In this document: positions 30,874-36,541 of the stretch, in pieces
Layout: each line of letters begins with the position of its first letter
Numbering within the stretch: position 1 is the first letter of the stretch
Source: Streptomyces atriruber
Lineage (GTDB): Bacteria > Actinomycetota > Actinomycetes > Streptomycetales > Streptomycetaceae
NCBI RefSeq assembly: GCF_001418325.1
Contig: NZ_LIPN01000279.1
Coordinates: 1-36,541 of the forward strand
Reading direction: 5' to 3'
DNA length: 36,541 bases
Made by a program: the position numbers and the translations under genes
Notes under the pieces: model-generated
Seen by the model: the letters and a program-made list of their open reading frames with translations, nothing else
Databases searched by the model: none
Told to the model about the DNA's origin: nothing

Positions 30874-32103
30874 TCACGCCTCGCCCCCGGTCCCGGCCGA
30901 CCGCACCGCCCCTCGCCCGACCGCCCCTTCGATCGCCTCCTGGTCGAATCCGCGCGCAGCGAGCACTTCCCGTGTGTCCGCCCCCGCGCTCCGCACCTCG
31001 GCCCGCACCGAAGCCGGTGTGCGGGACAGGGACACGGGCGTGGCGATGCCCCGGTAGTCGCCGTCCTCGACGACCAGGCCGCGGTGGCGCACCTGGGGTG
31101 CGGTGAGCGCCTCTGCGACATCGTGCACGGGCGATGCCGGGATGCCCCGTGCCCTGAGGAGCGCGGTGAGTTCGGCCCTGGGGCGGGCGGCGACGGCCTT
31201 CTCCAGCGCGGCCCGCAGCTCCTGCTGGTGGCGCACGCGGTCCGGGTTGGTGCGGAAGCGGGAGTCCTGGGCCAGCGCGGGCAGCTCCAGCACCTCCGTG
31301 AGCGCGCCGAACTGCCGGTCGTTGCCGACCGCGACGAAGAGCGGCCCGTCGGCGGCGGCGAAGGCGTCGTAGGGGGCGATGCTGGGATGCGCGGAGCCGG
31401 TGCGGCGCGGCACCGAACCGTCGGCGAGCCACGACGCCGAGTGCGGGTGGAGCAGGCTGACCACGGTGTCCAGGAGGGTGCAGTCGACGAGCTGGCCGAG
31501 GCCCGAGCGGTGGCGTTCGTACAGGGCCAGCAGGATGCCGGAGAAGGCGAGGATGCCGGTGACCTGGTCGACGACCGGCACCCCGACGCGCAACGGCGGC
31601 CCGTCCGCCTGACCGTTGACGCTCATCAGACCGCCGTAGGCCTGCAGTACCGCGTCGTATCCGGGCAGCCCGCCGAGCGGCCCGTCGGTCCCGAAGCCGG
31701 TGACGCGGCAGTGGACGAGAGCCGGGAACCTGCGGCGCACCTCCTCGTCCGGGTAACCCCACTTGGCGAGGGTGCCCGCCTTGAAGTTCTCCACGAGCAC
31801 GTCGGTGTCGCGCAGCAACGTGTCCAGGATGTCGCGCCCCTCGGGCAGGGACAGGTCGACGACGATGTTCTTCTTGCCGCGGTTGAGGTTCTGGTAGTAC
31901 GCGGAGGTGTCCGGTGCCACGAACGGCGGGCCCCAGCCGCGGGTCTCGTCCCCGGCTGGGGGCTCGACCTTGATGACGTCGGCCCCGTGGTCGGCGAGCA
32001 GCTGGGCGCAGTAGGGTCCGGCGAGGACGCGGGACAGGTCGAGCACCTTGACTCCGGTGAGGGCGCCGCCGTGCGGTCCGGGGCCGGTGGGCGGATGCGT
32101 CAT
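30874..32103 (-). CDS. CaiB/BaiF family CoA-transferase (class III)
   Basis: A 409-residue class III CoA-transferase that moves CoA between carboxylic acids. Motifs: VKVLDLSRVLAGPYCAQLLA at the N terminus, the ADVIKVEPPAGDETRGWGPP strand, YYQNLNRGKKNIVVDL, and catalytic Asp in PGYDAVLQAYGGLM. Its ATG (32103) overlaps the acyl-CoA dehydrogenase stop by one base (TGATG), so the two are translationally coupled. It probably activates an organic acid whose CoA ester the dehydrogenase then oxidises. The acid is unknown. The IclR regulator across the divergent gap is the likely controller. Confidence 0.95.
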   Translation of the reverse strand: MTHPPTGPGPHGGALTGVKVLDLSRVLAGPYCAQLLADHGADVIKVEPPAGDETRGWGPPFVAPDTSAYYQNLNRGKKNIVVDLSLPEGRDILDTLLRDTDVLVENFKAGTLAKWGYPDEEVRRRFPALVHCRVTGFGTDGPLGGLPGYDAVLQAYGGLMSVNGQADGPPLRVGVPVVDQVTGILAFSGILLALYERHRSGLGQLVDCTLLDTVVSLLHPHSASWLADGSVPRRTGSAHPSIAPYDAFAAADGPLFVAVGNDRQFGALTEVLELPALAQDSRFRTNPDRVRHQQELRAALEKAVAARPRAELTALLRARGIPASPVHDVAEALTAPQVRHRGLVVEDGDYRGIATPVSLSRTPASVRAEVRSAGADTREVLAARGFDQEAIEGAVGRGAVRSAGTGGEA

Positions 32104-33266
32104 CAGTAGGACCTCGGCAGACCCAGCACGTGGCTGGACACGTAGTTGAGGATCATCTCTTGGCTGATCGGGGCCAGGCGCAGCAGCCGTGACTCCCGGA
32201 AGTACCGCTCCACGTGGAACTCCTTCGCGTATCCCATGCCGCCGAGGGTCTGCACGGCCCGGTCGGCGGCCAGGAATCCGGCGTCGGCGCACAGCCACTT
32301 GGCCATGTTGGCCTCCTTTCCGCAGGGCAGCCCCTGGTCGTAGCGCCAGGCGGCGTTGCGGGCCATCAGTTCGGCGGCGTCGAGCCGGGTGGCGGCCTCG
32401 GCGAGCGGGAAGGCGACGCCCTGGTTCTGCCCGATGGGGCGGTCGAAGACGACACGCGTGCGGGCGTGGTCGACGGCGGCGCGCAGGGCGGCCCTGCCGA
32501 TGCCGACGGCTTCGTGGGCGAGCAGGATGCGTTCCGGGTTGAGGCCGTCGAGCAGATGGCGGAAGCCCTGTCCTTCCTCCCCCACCCGGCGGCTCGCGGG
32601 CGTGCGGAGCTCGTCGATGACAACTTCGTAGGAGGCGACGGCGTTGCGGCCCATCTTCGGGATGGCCCGCAGCCGCACCGCGTCGGAGTCGATGTCGACG
32701 AGGAACAGCGTCATGCCCTCGGTGGGCCGCTCCGCGTCGCGCGGCGCCGTACGGGCGATGAGGACCATCTTCTGGGAGTGGCCGGCCTTGGTGATCCATA
32801 CCTTGCGGCCGCTGATGACGTAGTCGTCGCCGTCGCGGCGGGCGACGGTGGAGATGCGGGTGGTGTCGGTGCCGGCGTCGGGTTCGGTGACGCCGAAGCA
32901 GACGTGCAGCGAGCCGTCGGCGGCGCGCGGCAGGATCTCCTCGCGCAGCTGTGGACTGCCGTGTTTCACCAGGGTGTTGAGGCCGAAGATGGTCAGGTGC
33001 ATGGTGCTGCACCCGTTCATCCCGGCTCCGGAGGCGGCGATCTCCTGGAGCAGCAGGGCGGCCTCCAGGATGCCGAGCCCGCCGCCCCCGTACTCCTCGG
33101 GGATCGCCATGCCCAGCCAGCCGCCCTCGGCGAAGGCGTCGTAGAAGTCCTGGGGAAACGCCGCCCGTTCGTCGTGATCCGCCCAGTACGTGTCGGGGAA
33201 GCGGGCGGCGAGTTCGGCGACGGCGCGGCGGATGTCCTCCTGTTCCTCGGTCAGCGCGAAGTCCAT
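32103..33266 (-). CDS. Acyl-CoA dehydrogenase
   Basis: A 387-residue FAD-dependent acyl-CoA dehydrogenase. The N-terminal helical domain (MDFALTEEQEDIRRAV), mid strand FGVTEPDAGTDT and the WITKAGHSQ flavin loop are typical. In the C-terminal domain the position of the usual catalytic Glu (RIYEGT in MCAD) reads RLAPIS here, putting Pro366 at Glu; but GLNPERI places Glu245 where isovaleryl-CoA dehydrogenase keeps its catalytic Glu254. So activity with a helix-G Glu, as for branched acyl-CoA, is likely. ATG 33266 has AGGAA upstream. The gene heads an operon with CoA-transferase and YunG genes, and a perfect palindrome lies 27 bp upstream. Confidence 0.94.
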   Translation of the reverse strand: MDFALTEEQEDIRRAVAELAARFPDTYWADHDERAAFPQDFYDAFAEGGWLGMAIPEEYGGGGLGILEAALLLQEIAASGAGMNGCSTMHLTIFGLNTLVKHGSPQLREEILPRAADGSLHVCFGVTEPDAGTDTTRISTVARRDGDDYVISGRKVWITKAGHSQKMVLIARTAPRDAERPTEGMTLFLVDIDSDAVRLRAIPKMGRNAVASYEVVIDELRTPASRRVGEEGQGFRHLLDGLNPERILLAHEAVGIGRAALRAAVDHARTRVVFDRPIGQNQGVAFPLAEAATRLDAAELMARNAAWRYDQGLPCGKEANMAKWLCADAGFLAADRAVQTLGGMGYAKEFHVERYFRESRLLRLAPISQEMILNYVSSHVLGLPRSY

Positions 33267-33292
33267 GGATTCCTGCCCCAGTTCGGTCGAGT

Positions 33293-33304
33293 TCGTATAT
33301 ACGA
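33293..33304. promoter_or_regulatory. Palindromic operator between acyl-CoA dehydrogenase and IclR genes
   Basis: TCGTATATACGA is a perfect 12-bp palindrome in an A+T-rich island of the divergent gap; flanks extend the resemblance (GTTCG...CGATT). IclR-family operators are often short AT-centred palindromes of this kind. It sits 27 bp before the dehydrogenase ATG and about 80 bp before the IclR start. Confidence 0.7.
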
Positions 33305-33383
33305 TTGCCGAGTCGGATATGCGTGAGGCTAAGAGCCGTATGATCGGCCGGTCAAGAGCCACTCGGCGGAGGGGAGCCGGACC

Positions 33384-34124
33384 GTGAGCGAGGGAACCGC
33401 GCCCAGGGAGCACCGCACCGTCAGCCGTGTGACGGGCATCCTGGAGTGCGTCTCGCGGCGTGACGGCGCCCGGATGCAGGAGCTCGCGGACGCCCTGGAC
33501 GCCCCCAAGTCCTCCGTGTTCGGCCTGGTGAAGGGCCTCGTCTCGACCGGCTACCTGGTCGAGGAGCACGGCGTCTACCACCTCGGTCCGGCGCTCGGCA
33601 GTCTCCTGGCGCGGCCCTCGCGGGATGTCGCGGCCGCGGCCCTGCCCACCCTGGAGGCGCTGCGGGACCGCTTCGGCGAGACGGCGATGCTCGGCACCGC
33701 CGTGGGCGACTCGCTCGTGTACGCGACCGCGGCCGAGTCGCACCGGCTGATCCGCTACTCGGCGCCGCTGCGCACCCGCCGCCCGCTGTATCCGCCGAGC
33801 GCGGGCAAAGTGCTGCTCGCCCACCGTTCCCGGTCCTGGCGCGACACCTGTCTGCGAAAGCTCATCGACGATCCGGCCGCCCGGCAGGCGGCGCACGACG
33901 AGCTCGCCGAAGTGCGTGCGACGGGTGTGGCGTTCAACCGCGGCGAGACGCTGCCCGACGTGACCGCGGCGGCCCGGCCGGTCCTGGTCGGCGGGCGGGT
34001 CCGTGCGGTGATCGCCGTGGCGGGCCCGACGTCGCGGACCGCGGAGCTCCTCCCGGACCTCGCGGACGCCCTCGCGGACGCGGTGCGCACCGTCGCGGAC
34101 CGGCTCGGCACAATGCATCCATGA
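33384..34124 (+). CDS. IclR family transcriptional regulator
   Basis: A 246-residue regulator. Residues of about 10-70 form the winged helix (SRVTGILECVSRRDGARMQE, LADALDAPKSSVFGLVKGLV, GYLVEEHGVYHLGPAL); the rest is an IclR effector domain with ETAMLGTAVGDSLVYA, RRPLYPPSAGKVLLAH and VAFNRGETLPDVTAAARPVL. GTG 33384 is used, with GGAGGGGAG a little upstream. It is divergent from the acyl-CoA dehydrogenase operon, with a palindrome between, so it most likely controls that operon in response to a small acid. It overlaps the GNAT gene by four bases (ATGA). Confidence 0.95.
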   Translation: MSEGTAPREHRTVSRVTGILECVSRRDGARMQELADALDAPKSSVFGLVKGLVSTGYLVEEHGVYHLGPALGSLLARPSRDVAAAALPTLEALRDRFGETAMLGTAVGDSLVYATAAESHRLIRYSAPLRTRRPLYPPSAGKVLLAHRSRSWRDTCLRKLIDDPAARQAAHDELAEVRATGVAFNRGETLPDVTAAARPVLVGGRVRAVIAVAGPTSRTAELLPDLADALADAVRTVADRLGTMHP

Positions 34125-34627
34125 TCCCCACCGAGGTCCGCACGCCCCGCCTCGACCTCGTGCCGCTGCGCGTCGAGCACGCGGACGAGATGGCCGCCGT
34201 GCTCGGCGATCCGGCTCTGCACGCCTTCATCGGCGGCGCCCCCGACGACGTCGAGGCGCTGCGCGCCCGCTATCGGCGCATGCTCGCCGGCTCCCCCGAC
34301 CCTGGTGTCTCCTGGTGCAACTGGGTCCTTCGGCTCCGCGGTGCGGACCGCCCGAGCCTCGTCGGGACGGTGCAGGCGACCGTCGTTCCCGAGGCCCGCG
34401 CGGAGATCGCCTGGGTGGTCGGGACGCCCTGGCAGGGACGCGGCTTCGCGTCGGAGGCGGCCCGTGGCCTGGTGGCGTGGCTGGCGGGACAGCACGTGCG
34501 TACCGTCGTCGCGCATGTCCATCCCGACCACCGGGCGTCCGCGGCCGTGGCGAGGGCGGCGGGTCTCGCCGCCACCGAGGTGATTCAGGACGGCGAGACC
34601 CGCTGGGAGGCGACGCTCGGGGCCTGA
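34121..34627 (+). CDS. GNAT family N-acetyltransferase (RimJ/RimL-like)
   Basis: A 168-residue acetyltransferase that begins EVRTPRLDLVPLRVEHADEM, the RimJ/RimL opening. The acetyl-CoA loop is EIAWVVGTPWQGRGFASEAA, followed by VVAHVHPDHRASAAVARAAG. Its ATG overlaps the IclR stop (ATGA), so it is translationally coupled to the regulator. The acceptor is unknown; pairing with the IclR gene may mean the product acts on the same pathway or be incidental. Confidence 0.93.
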   Translation: MIPTEVRTPRLDLVPLRVEHADEMAAVLGDPALHAFIGGAPDDVEALRARYRRMLAGSPDPGVSWCNWVLRLRGADRPSLVGTVQATVVPEARAEIAWVVGTPWQGRGFASEAARGLVAWLAGQHVRTVVAHVHPDHRASAAVARAAGLAATEVIQDGETRWEATLGA

Positions 34628-34646
34628 GCCCCGGCCCCGGCTCGGG
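34623..34646. terminator. Candidate bidirectional terminator between GNAT and TauD genes
   Basis: CCTGAGCC (34623-34630) pairs with GGCTCGGG (34639-34646), one G-T pair, loop CCGGCCCC. It fills the 19-bp gap between two convergent stop codons. Confidence 0.5.
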
Positions 34647-35588
34647 TCAGTACGGCAGGTCGCCCGCGATGGCGACGCGCTCCGCGACCCGCCGGTGCGG
34701 GGCGTAGTCGTCGACGGCGTAGTGCTGGGTGGCGCGGTTGTCCCAGAAGGCGATGTCGCCCGCCTGCCAGTGGAACCGGACCTGGTACTCCGGCACATGG
34801 GCCTGCCGCACGAGGTAGCCGAGCAGCCGGTCGCTCTCCTCGCGCTCCATGCCGACGATGTGCGTGGTGAAGGACGTGTTCACGAAGAGCATGCGCCGCC
34901 CGGTCTCCGGGTGCGTGCGCACCACGGGGTGGGTGACGGGCGGGAAGCGGTCCTGGAGCGGGGCGAGCTTGTCCGGGCCGTAGAAGCGGGCGAAGCCGGG
35001 GATGAAGTCGTGCACGGCACGGACACCGTCGATGCGCGCCTTGACGGTGTCGGGCAGGTTGTCGTACGCCACCGCCATGTCCGCCCACATCGTGTCACCG
35101 CCGAACGGCGGCACTTCGCGCAGCTGCAACACCGCGCCCAGTGCGGGACGTTCGCGGAAGGTGACGTCCGCGTGCCAGACGTTCTCGTACGTGGGGGTGG
35201 CGCTGCCGCCCTTGTCGAAACGGACGACGTCGTCGGCGGAGCCGCGGGCGAGCAGCGGATTGGTCTCGAGCTCGCCCCAGTTGAGGGCGAAGGCCCGCTG
35301 CTGCTCGGAGGTGATGCCCGCACCGCGGAAGAACAGCACCTTCCACTCCAGCAGGGCGCGGTTCAGCTCCTCGCGCAGGGCGGGCGTCAGCGGGCGGGCG
35401 AGGTCGACGCCGCGGATCTCGGCGCCGATGACGCGGCCCTGGGGCACGACGTCGAAGAGTTCGTAGGGACGCTCCTGCCAGTCGTCGGGCAGGCGGCGCA
35501 GGGTGCGGCGGCCCTCGTACATGCCGTCGGCAGGGACGCGGGCCTCGCGCAGGGCCGCGGTGACGGGGGGTTGGGGTGCGACGGTCAT
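34647..35588 (-). CDS. TauD/TfdA family Fe(II)/2-oxoglutarate dioxygenase
   Basis: A 313-residue dioxygenase. The facial triad is His139-x-Asp141 in NVWHADVTF and His289 in NRATQHYAVDDY; Arg300 in APHRRVAER should bind 2-oxoglutarate. PFGGDTMWADMAVAYDNLP is a strong TauD/TfdA landmark. Members hydroxylate taurine, alkylsulfonates, phenoxyacetates or amino acids. No sulfonate transporter is in view, so the substrate is open. ATG 35588 has GAAGGATC upstream. A compact inverted repeat lies about 100 bp upstream. It is convergent with the GNAT gene. Confidence 0.94.
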   Translation of the reverse strand: MTVAPQPPVTAALREARVPADGMYEGRRTLRRLPDDWQERPYELFDVVPQGRVIGAEIRGVDLARPLTPALREELNRALLEWKVLFFRGAGITSEQQRAFALNWGELETNPLLARGSADDVVRFDKGGSATPTYENVWHADVTFRERPALGAVLQLREVPPFGGDTMWADMAVAYDNLPDTVKARIDGVRAVHDFIPGFARFYGPDKLAPLQDRFPPVTHPVVRTHPETGRRMLFVNTSFTTHIVGMEREESDRLLGYLVRQAHVPEYQVRFHWQAGDIAFWDNRATQHYAVDDYAPHRRVAERVAIAGDLPY

Positions 35589-35684
35589 CGGGTCTGATCC
35601 TTCTGGTGCGTGAGCGGGCGGGGGCCGTGCGGAGCGGGGCTCCGGACAGCTAGCGGCCCGATCGCTCGCACCCGCGCCGCCACG

Positions 35685-35699
35685 GGACGTTGAACGTCC
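35685..35699. promoter_or_regulatory. Inverted repeat upstream of the dioxygenase
   Basis: GGACGT-TGA-ACGTCC is a perfect dyad, extended outward by CACG/CGTG with one extra base on the left. It lies 97-111 bp before the dioxygenase start and could be an operator. Nothing else is seen in 35589-35768. Confidence 0.5.
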
Positions 35700-35768
35700 G
35701 TGCGGCGGCGGTCAGGTGCTGGATCATGGTCGTCATTGTGGGACGTCGATGCCTTCAGGTCAACCGAC

Positions 35769-36541
35769 CTACTGCGGCTTGCGCAGCACTCCGCCGTACT
35801 CGTAGATCCCCTTGTTCGCGTCGGTCACGCCGAGGTAGGGCACGAGGTCGGGGTCGACCGGCTCCAGGGCGGGCTGGTCGGGGTCGGGGCGCCAGTCGAC
35901 GAGGTTGACCACACCGGGCTCCAGGGGGTCGAGCCCTTCGAGCAGGACGTCGACCTCGGCGGGTGTGCGGGTCTGCCACGGCACGCCGCCACCGGCGATG
36001 TGCCGGGTCATCGCCGCGCCCCGCTCCGGGTCCTCGCAGATGACCTGTGAGAAACCGACGAAACTGCCGGGTGCCGAGCGGTCGACGATGGTGCGCAGGA
36101 TGCGGCGCGGGTCGTCCGCGTCGACGAGGTGGTGCCCCACGGACAGGAAGAGCGTGGCGACCGGCTCGTCGAAGTCGATGAGGCGCGTCAGGTCGGGGTG
36201 CTTCAGGATCGCGTCCTGGTCGCGCATGTCCCCCATGATCACCGTCGTGGAGGAGTCGTCGGCGAGCAGCGCGCGGCCGTGCGCGAGGACGATCGGGTCG
36301 ACGTCCACGTAGACGACGCGGGCATCGGGGGCGAAACGCTGGGCGACCTCGTGGACGTTGTTGTCGGTGGGCAGTCCGCAGCCCATGTCGATGAACTGGC
36401 GGATGCCCTCCTCCCGCGTCAGATGGCGCACCGCGCGGTAGAGGAACTGGCGGTTCTGGCGGCAGATGTCGACGACCTCGGGGAACGAGGGCACGGTGGA
36501 GAGGATGAACTTCCGGTCGATCTCGTAGTTGTCCTTGCCGC
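35769..36541 (-). CDS. PF04672-type SAM-dependent methyltransferase, 5' end beyond window
   Basis: The 3' 257 codons of an S-adenosyl-methyltransferase of the PF04672 (DUF574) family, abundant in Streptomyces. The visible part starts GGKDNYEIDRKFILSTVPSF, the family's GGKDNYxxDR motif that lies near the N terminus, so little is missing. It continues with IRQFIDMGCGLPTDNNVHEV (SAM loop), RVVYVDVDPIVLAHGRALLA, and ATLFLSVGHHLVDADDPRRI. The GTG at 36494 is an internal codon, not the start. Acceptors are unknown for the family. Confidence 0.93.
   Translation of the reverse strand, partial: GKDNYEIDRKFILSTVPSFPEVVDICRQNRQFLYRAVRHLTREEGIRQFIDMGCGLPTDNNVHEVAQRFAPDARVVYVDVDPIVLAHGRALLADDSSTTVIMGDMRDQDAILKHPDLTRLIDFDEPVATLFLSVGHHLVDADDPRRILRTIVDRSAPGSFVGFSQVICEDPERGAAMTRHIAGGGVPWQTRTPAEVDVLLEGLDPLEPGVVNLVDWRPDPDQPALEPVDPDLVPYLGVTDANKGIYEYGGVLRKPQ

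Noticed and set aside
30874..33012. A 712-codon frame extending the CoA-transferase upstream
   Set aside because: The extension lies in the wrong frame through the acyl-CoA dehydrogenase; the CoA-transferase ATG at 32103 with TGATG coupling is the natural start.
1..36541. CRISPR arrays, tRNA or rRNA genes, insertion sequences, prophage or toxin-antitoxin modules
   Set aside because: Looked for repeats with spacers, cloverleaf-like patterns, transposase motifs and phage proteins; none was seen. The direct repeats present are two-copy arrays without spacers.

Overview
The window is a gene-dense, very G+C-rich stretch with strong G/C bias at third codon positions, frequent GTG/TTG starts, GGAGG-type ribosome sites and terminators that mostly lack T-runs. 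Together with its gene families (SSI-type protease inhibitor, AA10 chitin monooxygenase, DUF6131, DUF3093, PF04672 methyltransferase, rare TTA codons), this points to a Streptomyces chromosome. I see no insertion sequence, phage gene, CRISPR array, rRNA or tRNA. About 36 protein genes are supported, plus one candidate small peptide.

Left part (1-7.2 kb): a beta-carbonic anhydrase divergent from a LysR regulator; a secreted AA10 LPMO with a DasR-type operator; three small stress-type proteins (PRC-barrel, DUF6131, hemerythrin) with a VOC protein among them; a secreted SGNH lipase; a lipoprotein of the GH114 family; and a dienelactone-hydrolase-like enzyme. Centre-left (7.2-15 kb): an ascorbate-type PTS pair (IIA-IIB fusion plus IIC) read leftward, a secreted DUF3048 protein, an MMPL/RND exporter and a TTC38-type TPR protein. 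Two perfect 25-bp direct repeats lie between the PTS pair and DUF3048.

Centre (15-27 kb): a secreted M6-like metalloprotease preceded by tandem 20-bp repeats, an epoxide hydrolase with a possible leader peptide, arylamine N-acetyltransferase, a PhnB-like VOC protein, two SAM methyltransferases, a winged-helix regulator plus GNAT pair divergent from a cytoplasmic S41-family protein across a shared inverted repeat, and a roughly 930-residue secreted alpha/beta hydrolase whose signal peptide contains a TTA (bldA-type) codon.

Right part (27-36.5 kb): DUF3093, a diaminopropionate ammonia-lyase-like PLP enzyme, an unusually A+T-rich gap, an SSI-family protease inhibitor with predicted P1 lysine, and a cupin protein. 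Next comes a leftward operon acyl-CoA dehydrogenase > CaiB/BaiF CoA-transferase > YunG (with a TTA codon), divergent from an IclR regulator plus GNAT pair across a perfect TCGTATATACGA palindrome. The window ends with a TauD/TfdA dioxygenase and the 3' portion of a PF04672 methyltransferase.

Most of the window is accessory but ordinary Streptomyces metabolism and secretion. The least explained signals are regulatory: the DasR-like box at the LPMO, the repeats at 9787-9837 and 15137-15175, the palindromes at 23053-23079 and 33293-33304, two TTA codons, and an acyl-CoA dehydrogenase whose usual C-terminal catalytic Glu position appears to be Pro. I found no clear new multi-gene system; the IclR/ACAD/CoA-transferase/YunG cassette and the large secreted hydrolase are the best candidates for undescribed biochemistry.
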